Shown: positions 1 through 5,627 of the stretch, piece after piece
Numbering within the stretch: position 1 is the stretch's first letter
How the letters are laid out: each line of letters opens with the position of its first letter
Assembly (NCBI GenBank): GCA_027491845.1
Contig: JAOZGF010000058.1
Span: forward strand, 1 to 6,889
Length of the DNA: 6,889 nt
Origin: Thermoproteota archaeon
GTDB lineage: Archaea; Korarchaeota; JAOZGF01
Direction: 5' to 3'
Program-made: the position numbers and the translations under genes
Notes under the pieces: generated by a model
The model's database searches: none
Told to the model about the DNA's origin: nothing
What the model saw: only the letters and a program-made list of their open reading frames with translations

Positions 1-83
1 AACTATGAGAATTTTTTGAAGGTTATTTGCTATTTACTATGCCTTAGTTTTGTTGGGACTTAAAGAACAGGTTAGATAATAGA

Positions 84-2363
84 CTAGTCTAGATTAAATA
101 ACTTTCTGAATTCTTCAGGTGGTGGTAAAGGGTGTTTTTCAGGGTTCCACTCGTCATCTCTAACTTTATATATCTTGCAAAGGAATCCTCTTAAAGGCCA
201 CGAGCCGAGAACTTTATCACACTTATCCGGATCATCGTTGGTTAACACATTTACGTTTGAGATCCAAACCCCGTGAAGATATGGCTCCTCTCCAGGTAGC
301 TCTGGATACCACCAGCCATGTTGTGCGTGTATAACTTGTGAATGTATGCCGTCAAAAAGACGGCACTTCTGCATAATTCTACCCTGTAGCGTCTCGATCC
401 AGATCCAATCACCCTCAGCAATGCCGATCTTTTTAGCAGTGTCAGGGTTTACTTCAACCCTAGGCCAGGGGTAAATCTTCCTCAATCGCTTTATTTGTCT
501 GTGTTCCGAGTGGAAGTAGGGTAAGAACCTTCCCCCAGTTATAAGTATATATGGATATTCTTTAGCTAGCTCTGGATTGCTATAAAGGCTTTCCGGGGAT
601 TCTTCATAGCTGGGTAAAGGGTCGTAACCCAGTTTTTCCATAACCGTAGAGTAAAGTTCAACTTTTCCAGTTGGCGTTCCAAAACCTATTTTTTCGTACT
701 TCTTATATTCACGTGGCGCTACGTACAGGCCTCCAGTCTTCTCTAAAAACTCCTTAAAGGATGAAAATCCCATGGGCTTTAATCTATAATCGTAAACTTC
801 TTCTATGGTTTTCCAGGGCCAATATTCTTCTTGTCCCAGCCTTACAGCTAATTCACGCCAGAATTCGTAATCAGTCCTTCTATCATATTCATCCTGTTTA
901 ACCGATGGAAGAGCTGCAGGTGCGGCTTTTATGTCAGGCGAATTCGTACGAAAGTTGTAAAGCGTTGCCCTTTCAAGCCAGGAAGCTGCCGGAAAAACGT
1001 AATCTGCTAGCAAAGAGCTGGGTGTTTTGAAATAGTCAACAACAACGTACAGTTCAAGATTTTTAAGGGCTTTATAAACCAGTTTGACGTTGGGCATTGT
1101 TATCATGGGGTTGCTTGAAAGGGTGATCAGGGCTTTTACTGGGTATGGTTTCCCAGTAATTATGGCCCTGAATAATAAAGGGGCTTGAGCTAAAGATGTG
1201 TAAGCTTGAAGATCTCCTCTTTTACCCCAGACTCTCTCAACAGCGCTTTGAATGATCTCGTAACCAGGCCAGCTTTCAAGCTTAAACCTATCAGAACCTA
1301 TCTGTTTCAATCTTTGCTCCTTAAGAAGGACGTTCGGCATCTCCATTTCATGTTCAGTTATTAACTTTAAGTTAGGTCCAAGCAATTCATCGCCTCCACG
1401 AACATCTATGTTTCCAGTGATTGCTGTAAGTATGTATCTAGCATGTATGGCTGCGTGTGCGTTATGTTGATGGGCCACACCCATACCTTCTAAGACGCAA
1501 GCAGGCTTATTTGTTGCGAACATCCTGGCAGCTTCAACTATCTTCTCACTTGAGACCCAAGCTATCTCTGAGATTTTCTCTGGCGTGTATTCCTTAACCC
1601 TTTCCGCCAACTTATCAAAGCCATAACACCATTTCGTTATGAATTCCTTATCGTATAACTCTTCCTCTATTATAACGTTTATAATTGACAAAAGAACAGC
1701 TGCATCCGTACTAGGTCTTATCTGCAACCATAAATCAGCTGCTGAAGCTGACTCGCTCCTTCTCGGATCAATAACTATGAGCTTAGCGCCGTTTTTCTTT
1801 GCCTCCCTAATCGCCGCCCATATAGTTTGGTGTGAAGGAGGAGGGTTGCGACCTACTAACATAATACACTTCGAAAACTTTAACGTGTCTCCCGGATACC
1901 ACCAGGGAAACCAGCCCAGAACTGCGAGAGCTATGGTAGCCGAGTTACCGTGACATATGTGCGACTGTCCGATCTGATTTGGGCTGCCCAATAAGTTCAA
2001 GAACCTATATCTGAACTCTTCGTAAGATCTACACGTGCCATGGCTTACGGCTATACTTTCAGGCCCGTACTCTTCTTTAATCTCCTTTATTTTAGCAGCC
2101 ACTTCATCTAAAGCTTTACTCCACGAAATTTCCTTCCATTTGTCCTCTCCTCTCTCACCAACCCTCTTTAGGGGATGTCTTAACCGCATGGGATGGTAGA
2201 ACCATTCTTTAGCCATGCGCCAACGCGGACAACCCTTTACAGGAGGTTCTTCAACCTTAACCAACCGTCCATCTTCAGTTACATGGACGTTGACGAAGCA
2301 CTTCGGTTTACACCACCAACAAATGGATTTTACTATCCTTTCATTAGAAGACATGAAAGACAT
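84..2363 (-). CDS. Mo/W-bis-pterin oxidoreductase, DMSO reductase superfamily (acetylene hydratase-like branch)
   Basis: A 759-residue catalytic subunit of the molybdopterin oxidoreductase superfamily. The N-terminal 4Fe-4S motif is C15-x2-C18-x3-C22-x22-C45, with R47 where many relatives have the Lys/Arg between cluster and pterin. C137, in HICHGNSA, sits where the family's Mo/W-ligating Cys/Sec/Ser is found. LIVIDPRRSESA and LRPSTDAA are typical pterin-domain motifs, and the C-terminal molybdopterin-binding domain (about 600-735) contains VEVNPDTAKKIGIAEGDWIW and ends in LRGFLCKIYK. Stretches such as GKVELYS.V.EKLGYDPLP and NPELAKEYP resemble acetylene hydratase and phenylacetyl-CoA:acceptor oxidoreductase-like enzymes. 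Acetylene hydratase needs an Asp directly after the second cluster Cys; here it is K19, so true acetylene hydratase is unlikely and redox chemistry is more likely. There is no twin-arginine signal, so the enzyme should be cytoplasmic. No iron-sulphur or membrane subunit is visible nearby. M1 is favoured because a TATA box lies 28 nt upstream; M4 is possible. The substrate is unknown. Confidence 0.93.
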   Translation of the reverse strand: MSFMSSNERIVKSICWWCKPKCFVNVHVTEDGRLVKVEEPPVKGCPRWRMAKEWFYHPMRLRHPLKRVGERGEDKWKEISWSKALDEVAAKIKEIKEEYGPESIAVSHGTCRSYEEFRYRFLNLLGSPNQIGQSHICHGNSATIALAVLGWFPWWYPGDTLKFSKCIMLVGRNPPPSHQTIWAAIREAKKNGAKLIVIDPRRSESASAADLWLQIRPSTDAAVLLSIINVIIEEELYDKEFITKWCYGFDKLAERVKEYTPEKISEIAWVSSEKIVEAARMFATNKPACVLEGMGVAHQHNAHAAIHARYILTAITGNIDVRGGDELLGPNLKLITEHEMEMPNVLLKEQRLKQIGSDRFKLESWPGYEIIQSAVERVWGKRGDLQAYTSLAQAPLLFRAIITGKPYPVKALITLSSNPMITMPNVKLVYKALKNLELYVVVDYFKTPSSLLADYVFPAASWLERATLYNFRTNSPDIKAAPAALPSVKQDEYDRRTDYEFWRELAVRLGQEEYWPWKTIEEVYDYRLKPMGFSSFKEFLEKTGGLYVAPREYKKYEKIGFGTPTGKVELYSTVMEKLGYDPLPSYEESPESLYSNPELAKEYPYILITGGRFLPYFHSEHRQIKRLRKIYPWPRVEVNPDTAKKIGIAEGDWIWIETLQGRIMQKCRLFDGIHSQVIHAQHGWWYPELPGEEPYLHGVWISNVNVLTNDDPDKCDKVLGSWPLRGFLCKIYKVRDDEWNPEKHPLPPPEEFRKLFNLD

Positions 2364-2385
2364 GACAGTGTTATTAACTTAAGGT

Positions 2386-2395
2386 ATTATAAAAA
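2386..2395 (-). promoter_or_regulatory. TATA box for the Mo/W oxidoreductase gene
   Basis: Read on the minus strand this is TTTTTATAAT, centred about 28 nt before the ATG at 2363. That is the usual archaeal TATA-to-start distance, so the mRNA is probably leaderless or nearly so. Consistent with this, no Shine-Dalgarno sequence precedes M1 or M4. Confidence 0.6.
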
Positions 2396-2438
2396 CTTGT
2401 CAACTATCCTTGGCAAAATTTAAAAAGTCAACCATATC

Positions 2439-2446
2439 TTTTTAAA
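2439..2446 (+). promoter_or_regulatory. TATA-like box for the tRNA-Phe/tRNA-Gln unit
   Basis: TTTTTAAA lies about 47 nt before the likely mature 5' end of tRNA-Phe (2490). With normal archaeal spacing, transcription would start near 2468-2472, inside a short inverted repeat (ACTCT-TTA-AGAGT, 2463-2475). This would leave a leader of about 20 nt that includes the GAG needed for the intron-1 BHB fold. The position is inferred from spacing only. Confidence 0.45.
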
Positions 2447-2497
2447 CATCTAGGAGGTTAAAACTCTTTAAGAGTGAAGCCGCGGAAGAGCCGCGGT

Positions 2498-2514
2498 GAC
2501 GCGGTGGTTGCGAA
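2498..2514 (+). other. Noncanonical 17-nt tRNA intron between positions 8 and 9
   Basis: Excising these bases restores GCCGCGG-T-A-GCTC, the expected archaeal tRNA-Phe 5' end. The flanks fold as a BHB: outer helix GAGC (2488-2491) with GCTC (2516-2519), central helix CGCG (2492-2495) with TGCG (2509-2512, one G-U pair), and two 3-nt bulges, GTG (2496-2498) and AAA (2513-2515). Cleavage after the second base of each bulge gives exactly these borders. The inner intron helix is only 2 bp (2499-2500 with 2507-2508). The intron's first 8 bases nearly repeat the 8 exon bases before them. Confidence 0.75.
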
Positions 2515-2543
2515 AGCTCAGGTGGGAGAGCACCCGGCTGAAG

Positions 2544-2554
2544 AAAAATGAGGA
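2544..2554 (+). other. Canonical-site 11-nt tRNA intron (37/38)
   Basis: The anticodon stem closes an 18-nt loop. Removing 11 nt after G2543 (position 37) leaves CTGAAGA, the normal tRNA-Phe loop. The BHB is relaxed: CTGA (2538-2541) opposite TGAG (2549-2552) gives three pairs and one G-G mismatch, and no inner intron helix can form. Because 2544 and 2555 are both A, the borders can shift by one base with the same product. Confidence 0.8.
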
Positions 2555-2605
2555 ACCGGGTTGTCGCCAGTTCAAGTCTGGCCCGCGGCATCTTTCCTTT
2601 TCCAT

Positions 2606-2678
2606 AGCCCCGTGGTGTAGTGGCCAAGCATAGCGGGCTCTGGACCCGTTGACCTGGGTTCGAATCCCAGCGGGGCTA
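2606..2678 (+). tRNA. tRNA-Gln (CTG)
   Basis: A 73-nt intronless tRNA. The acceptor stem AGCCCCG/CGGGGCT (2606-2612/2671-2677) is fully paired, with discriminator A2678 and no encoded CCA. The D-stem is GTGT/GCAT with G-U pairs. The anticodon stem is GCGGG/CCCGT (2633-2637/2645-2649), the loop CTCTGGA, and the anticodon CTG at 2640-2642. The T-arm is CTGGG-TTCGAAT-CCCAG. It starts 15 nt after tRNA-Phe, across a pyrimidine-rich spacer with no obvious promoter, so the two are probably cotranscribed. Confidence 0.95.
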
Positions 2679-2700
2679 TATGTTTACTTGAAAAGGATCA

Positions 2701-2705
2701 TTTTT
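2701..2705 (+). terminator. Oligo-T terminator candidate for the tRNA unit
   Basis: TTTTT lies 22 nt after the tRNA-Gln 3' end. A longer T-rich tract follows at 2745-2762. Archaeal RNA polymerase stops at such T-tracts without needing a hairpin. Either tract could serve, and nothing else in the sequence separates them. Confidence 0.4.
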
Positions 2706-2709
2706 CCAA

Positions 2710-2793
2710 TGACCTTGTGAGCTTTCAAGACCATGCCAGTAAAGTTTTTCTGTTTTTCTCTTAGGTCTTAAGCAAAGCTTAACCATAAGGTCA
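2710..2793. repeat. Imperfect nested inverted repeat (candidate structured RNA or decayed element)
   Basis: The two ends of this 84-base segment pair in three consecutive blocks. TGACCTT (2710-2716) pairs with AAGGTCA (2787-2793). TGAGCTTT (2718-2725) pairs with AAAGCTTA (2774-2781) and includes one G-T. AAGACC (2727-2732) pairs with GGTCTT (2764-2769). That is 21 pairs with small internal loops and a T-rich 31-nt terminal loop. The single G-U pair works only in a plus-strand RNA. The 3' arm alone could form a smaller hairpin, TTAAGC-AAA-GCTTAA (2768-2782). The element is flanked by CAA on both sides (2707-2709, 2794-2796), which may be chance. It lies between the tRNA-Gln 3' end and the GGGPS stop codon. 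The function is unknown. Confidence 0.55.
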
Positions 2794-2810
2794 CAATATT
2801 TCTTTTTGTT

Positions 2811-3563
2811 TTAACCTAATGCGTCAACAATGTTCTTAATTTTTGATTCCAAATTGTTTTTTTCCTCCACAAGAGTCCCTGTAATTATGATGTTCGCTCC
2901 AGCGTCAGCTATTTCCTTCGCCTGTTTAGGCGTCCTTATTCCTCCCCCCACAATCACAATGTTGTCAATGGTCCTTCTAATAAAGGAAACAAGGGTTGAG
3001 GGGAGGGGTTCTTCAGCACCTGACCCTGCCTCAAGGTAAACAAATCTCATGCCAAGGTATTGGGCGGCTAGGGCATAAGATGCTGCTATTCTTGGATCAT
3101 CCCTGGGAAGTAAACGTGCTTCACCTATGTAGCTAACTGTTTTTCCAGGGTAAAAGATAAGATATGCCGTGGGTATGGCCTCGATCCCTAACCTCTTAAT
3201 TATTGGGGCACCCAACATTTGTGCTCCAACTATGAAGTATGGGTTTGTTGAATTCAGGAGAGACATGAACAGAACCGCGTCCGCGTACCTGCTTAAGCCT
3301 GAAACGTTTCCAGGAAAGAGTATGACAGGTATTTTTACTCTATCCTTTATCAACTTAATGGTTTCGTCTAGGAGTGACTCTGTCACAAGCATACTTCCCC
3401 CCATTAATATTGCTGACGAACCTGATTCCTCAAGGACTTCAGCTATTTTAACAGCCTCGCTCACCCTTGTTTTCTCAGGATCTAGCAAGCCAACGTGAAG
3501 GGTTCCCTTCTTTTTTATGAGGCTTCTTAGGTATCTCTCCACACGGCCAAACTCTAGACTCAT
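2811..3563 (-). CDS. Geranylgeranylglyceryl phosphate synthase (GGGPS)
   Basis: This prenyltransferase joins sn-glycerol-1-phosphate to geranylgeranyl diphosphate, forming the first ether bond of archaeal membrane lipids. The 250-residue length and TIM-barrel motifs match the archaeal family. LLDPEK (26-31) holds the Asp for Mg/diphosphate binding. LFPGNVSG lies at 82-89, and LNSTNPYFIVGAQ at 103-115. YPGKTVSYIGEARLLPRD follows at 138-155, YLEAGSGAE at 176-184, and the glycerol-phosphate-binding VGGGIRTPKQAKE at 205-217 with ITGT at 227-230. It starts 9 bases after the egsA stop; TAAGG at that stop gives a Shine-Dalgarno match about 7 nt before ATG, so translation is probably coupled. Its substrate G1P is the product of the upstream gene. 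The homologous bacterial PcrB uses other prenyl chains, but the context fits C20 here. Confidence 0.96.
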   Translation of the reverse strand: MSLEFGRVERYLRSLIKKKGTLHVGLLDPEKTRVSEAVKIAEVLEESGSSAILMGGSMLVTESLLDETIKLIKDRVKIPVILFPGNVSGLSRYADAVLFMSLLNSTNPYFIVGAQMLGAPIIKRLGIEAIPTAYLIFYPGKTVSYIGEARLLPRDDPRIAASYALAAQYLGMRFVYLEAGSGAEEPLPSTLVSFIRRTIDNIVIVGGGIRTPKQAKEIADAGANIIITGTLVEEKNNLESKIKNIVDALG

Positions 3564-3572
3564 AAAAAAACC

Positions 3573-4637
3573 TTATTCAATTACCTTTGTCTTCCTAGCT
3601 AAATCTTCAGCTGCTTCATGGGTTAAACCTTTTTCTCCCAGAACAGTGTACCTCTCAGGACGAATCTTGTGAGCCATTGTTAAAGCCTTAACAATGTCTT
3701 CTTCTTTCACCCCGAGCTGTGACGAGTTAACCGGGGCCCCAACCTTCTTAAGAGTCTTCCTTATCTTCCTCCAATTTAAACCGTGTAGGTACGCCATCAT
3801 TATTGAGCCGACGCCGCATTGTTCTCCATGTAAGGCCCTGCCAGGGGAAATAATGTCTAAAGCATGGCTAAACAAATGTTCTGACCCGCTGCAGGGCCTA
3901 CTTGTTCCTGCAATGCTCATGGCAACACCGCTTCCTATCAATGCCTCAACAAGAATCCTTATCCCTTCAACTGTTCTTTTCGAGATTAACTCTGCATTTG
4001 TAACAATGTGCTTAGCCGATGTAAGGGAGAGAGAAGCTGCATATTCACCGTAATATTCATGGTGAAGCTTATACGCAAGCTTCCAATCCCTGACGGCTGT
4101 GAAGTTAGAGATGAGGTCTCCGCATCCAGCCGCTGTATACCTGAAGGGAGCCCCCCTAATGATCTTTATGTCCGCAAGAATGGCGATGGGTGCTTGAGCA
4201 TAAAAGGAAAAAGGCTTACCTGACTGTTTAAGTGAAGCCATGGGAGACGTTATACCGTCGTGGGAAGCAACCGTAGGAACGCTTATAAAAAGAGAATTCG
4301 ATCTCATGGATGAAAGCTTTGCAACGTCGATGACCTTTCCTCCACCTACGCCTAGAAAGAGGTCAGGTTTAATGCTTCTACATTCCTCTACAATCCTTCC
4401 AACTTCGTCTAGCGATGAATCTTTAATTAAGAGTTCATGTACGTTGAAGCCTTTCCTTTCCAAGCTCTCAATTTCTCCATCCACAACCAACTTCTTAACA
4501 GTGGAGTCTGTTATCAGGACGATGTTCCCGTCTTCCTTATTTAAAATTTTCGCGCAAAGATTCTTCAAATAACTCATTACGCCGTATCCAACCCAAATCT
4601 CACGTGGAATCTGCATTTTATGCAAAGAGCGATCCAT
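3573..4637 (-). CDS. egsA: sn-glycerol-1-phosphate dehydrogenase
   Basis: NAD(P)H-dependent reduction of dihydroxyacetone phosphate to sn-glycerol-1-phosphate, the step that fixes the stereochemistry of archaeal lipids. The protein belongs to the iron-containing alcohol dehydrogenase-like superfamily. Numbered from the TTG at 4646, the cofactor-binding GGGKVIDVAK is at 101-110 and VPTVASHDGITSP at 123-135. Likely Zn ligands are D177 (GCGDLISN), H257 (SGSEHLFSH) and H273 (LHGEQCG), with spacing as in glycerol dehydrogenase. I chose the ATG at 4637 (354 residues). An AGG at 4647-4649 lies 9 nt upstream of that ATG but directly abuts the alternative TTG at 4646 (357 residues), where it would be too close to act. 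It is the first gene of an operon with GGGPS, and divergent from uppS. Confidence 0.96.
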   Translation of the reverse strand: MDRSLHKMQIPREIWVGYGVMSYLKNLCAKILNKEDGNIVLITDSTVKKLVVDGEIESLERKGFNVHELLIKDSSLDEVGRIVEECRSIKPDLFLGVGGGKVIDVAKLSSMRSNSLFISVPTVASHDGITSPMASLKQSGKPFSFYAQAPIAILADIKIIRGAPFRYTAAGCGDLISNFTAVRDWKLAYKLHHEYYGEYAASLSLTSAKHIVTNAELISKRTVEGIRILVEALIGSGVAMSIAGTSRPCSGSEHLFSHALDIISPGRALHGEQCGVGSIMMAYLHGLNWRKIRKTLKKVGAPVNSSQLGVKEEDIVKALTMAHKIRPERYTVLGEKGLTHEAAEDLARKTKVIE

Positions 4638-4817
4638 TTTCTTCAACCTACACTTAAAACAAATGGTTTAAGCCAGTTATTTGGGATAAGTTCTTGGGTA
4701 AAGTATAAAAATTATTCATTCCCTATAAAAAGAAAGCACGTTAATTTAAAGGGAACGATTAAGGAAGTTAAAGGAAAAACCTGTAAAATGTAAATACACC
4801 TAAAAGAGGTTTGCCCC
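4638..4817. promoter_or_regulatory. Divergent promoter region between egsA and uppS
   Basis: This AT-rich region must hold the promoters of both lipid units. On the minus strand, ATTTTTATAC (4703-4712) suits egsA and would give a leader of roughly 35-45 nt. On the plus strand, TATAAAAA at 4704-4711 and 4724-4731, and TAATTTAAA at 4742-4750, are all possible for uppS. I cannot choose between them, and the first overlaps the egsA candidate. No clear operator is seen. Confidence 0.45.
4805..4810 (+). promoter_or_regulatory. Ribosome binding site deciding the uppS TTG start
   Basis: AGAGGT lies 7 nt before TTG at 4818. This supports the TTG over the internal ATG at residue 33, which would remove the N-terminal helix that archaeal homologues usually have. 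Two upstream segments, AAACCT (4777-4782) and ACCT (4798-4801), could each pair with it. Confidence 0.6.
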
Positions 4818-5609
4818 TTGTTTAAGTTCGTATACAGGGCCCTTTACAAGCTTGGAAAAAGAGGGTTATCCTTATATGAAAAATACCTTTTAAACGAGGT
4901 AAAAAGCAAGTCCATGCCACGTCACATAGGCATAATACTGGACGGAAACAGGAGATACGCCAAGAAAGTCGGCCTAAACCCTTGGGATGGACATGAGAAA
5001 GGGGCTGAAAAACTAACTGAGTTCCTGAAATGGTGCTTGGAACTAAACATAAAAAACGTTACAGTCTTCGCATTTTCAACCCACAACTTAAAGAGGGACC
5101 CTGAAGAAGTGGATAAACTAATGAAGCTATTTAAAAAGAAATTTGAGGAGCTAGCTACACACGAGGAAATCCATAAGAACAAGGTTAGAGTGAGGGTTTG
5201 GGGTAGAAAGGAAATACTTCCGCTAGAGGTCAGGGAAGCCATTGAAAAAGCAGAAAAGGAGACATGTAAATACGGAAAACTAAATCTGAACGTATGCATA
5301 GGTTACGATGGAAGACAAGAGATGGTGGACGCCATAAAAAAAATATCTAGGAGAGTTCTTAACTCAGAAATTAAACTGGAAAACATTAATGAAAAACTGG
5401 TTGCTGAACACCTTTACTCAAAAGACTTGCCTGACCCTGACCTAATAATTAGGACGTCAGGGGAAGAAAGGTTAAGCGGCTTCCTCCTGTGGCAATCAGC
5501 TTACTCTGAACTTTATTTCTGCGACACGTACTGGCCTGAATACCGGAAAGTAGACTTTTTAAGGGCCATTAGGTCTTATCAAACAAGGGAAAGACGTTTT
5601 GGAAGGTGA
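4818..5609 (+). CDS. uppS: cis-Prenyltransferase (tritrans,polycis-polyprenyl diphosphate synthase)
   Basis: Extends an allylic diphosphate (geranylgeranyl diphosphate in archaea) with isopentenyl units in cis, making the long polyprenyl diphosphate that becomes the dolichol-type sugar carrier. Family motifs appear in order: HIGIILDGNRRYAKK (36-50) with catalytic D42, GHEKGAEKL (58-66), TVFAFSTHNLKRDPEEV (82-98), LNVCIGYDGRQEMVDAI, then DPDLIIRTSGEERLSGFLLWQSAYSEL with the IPP-binding Arg/Ser, and a C-terminal RERRFGR. The 263-residue length includes about 32 residues before the conserved core, typical of archaeal members. It starts at TTG, which may limit expression. It acts at the cytoplasmic membrane face. 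The stop is 18 nt before the next gene, suggesting an operon, and it diverges from egsA-GGGPS, with which it shares the isoprenoid pool. Confidence 0.95.
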   Translation: MFKFVYRALYKLGKRGLSLYEKYLLNEVKSKSMPRHIGIILDGNRRYAKKVGLNPWDGHEKGAEKLTEFLKWCLELNIKNVTVFAFSTHNLKRDPEEVDKLMKLFKKKFEELATHEEIHKNKVRVRVWGRKEILPLEVREAIEKAEKETCKYGKLNLNVCIGYDGRQEMVDAIKKISRRVLNSEIKLENINEKLVAEHLYSKDLPDPDLIIRTSGEERLSGFLLWQSAYSELYFCDTYWPEYRKVDFLRAIRSYQTRERRFGR

Positions 5610-5613
5610 AAAG

Positions 5614-5620
5614 AAGGAGG
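5614..5620 (+). promoter_or_regulatory. Strong Shine-Dalgarno for the membrane-anchored protein gene
   Basis: AAGGAGG lies 7 nt before the ATG at 5628, within the 18-nt gap after uppS. It is the best ribosome-binding match in the window, in contrast to the leaderless oxidoreductase gene and the TTG-started uppS. It fixes this start codon and suggests the second gene is translated more efficiently than the first. Confidence 0.8.
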
Positions 5621-5627
5621 ATTACCT

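Larger units (their letters stand above)
2490..2590 (+). tRNA. tRNA-Phe (GAA) with two putative introns
   Basis: After removal of two introns a perfect archaeal tRNA-Phe remains. The acceptor is GCCGCGG (2490-2496) with CCGCGGC (2583-2589) and discriminator A2590; T8 is 2497 and A9 is 2515. The D-arm is GCTC/GAGC (2516-2519/2528-2531). The anticodon stem is CCCGG/CCGGG (2533-2537/2556-2560), with mature loop CTGAAGA and anticodon GAA at 2540-2542. The variable loop is TTGTC and the T-arm GCCAG-TTCAAGT-CTGGC (2566-2582). CCA is not encoded. Between acceptor strand and D-stem there are 19 nt rather than 2, explained by a 17-nt intron; the anticodon loop is 18 nt rather than 7, explained by an 11-nt intron. 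A second perfect copy of the 5' acceptor strand lies upstream at 2479-2485. I chose the downstream copy because it gives the conserved U8 and the better BHB fold. Confidence 0.9.

Noticed and set aside
1..63. Plus-strand open frame of 20 codons entering from the left edge and ending in TAA
   Set aside because: Too short and AT-rich to distinguish from chance. It could be the tail of a convergent gene, but nothing visible supports that.
80..91. Perfect 12-base palindrome over the stop codon of the molybdoenzyme gene
   Set aside because: One or two such palindromes are expected by chance in a window this size, and with no loop it cannot form a useful RNA hairpin.
1639..1953. Plus-strand frame of 104 codons
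   Set aside because: It is fully antisense within the molybdoenzyme gene, with no ribosome binding site or recognisable motif; the minus-strand product is an unmistakable family member.
2452..2458. AGGAGGT, a near-ideal Shine-Dalgarno sequence upstream of tRNA-Phe
   Set aside because: No start codon with a meaningful reading frame follows at a suitable distance, and the segment lies in the tRNA promoter region.
2463..2475. Short inverted repeat ACTCT-TTA-AGAGT at the presumed tRNA transcription start
   Set aside because: Five AT-rich pairs are within chance expectation. It could be an operator, but nothing else supports that.
2442..2627. Minus-strand reading frame of 61 codons across the tRNA genes
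   Set aside because: It lies antisense to tRNA-Phe and its translation is only the reverse complement of conserved tRNA bases, a well-known annotation artefact.
3169..4572. Several plus-strand frames of 71-119 codons over GGGPS and egsA
   Set aside because: They are antisense shadows of two well-supported enzymes and show no motifs or start signals of their own.
4644..4646. TTG as the egsA start (357 residues)
   Set aside because: The only Shine-Dalgarno-like AGG directly abuts this TTG, whereas it has proper spacing to the ATG at 4637. The three-residue difference does not affect function.
4922..5299. Minus-strand frame of 125 codons
   Set aside because: It is antisense inside uppS and rich in Ser/Phe, as expected from the reverse of Lys/Glu-rich coding sequence.
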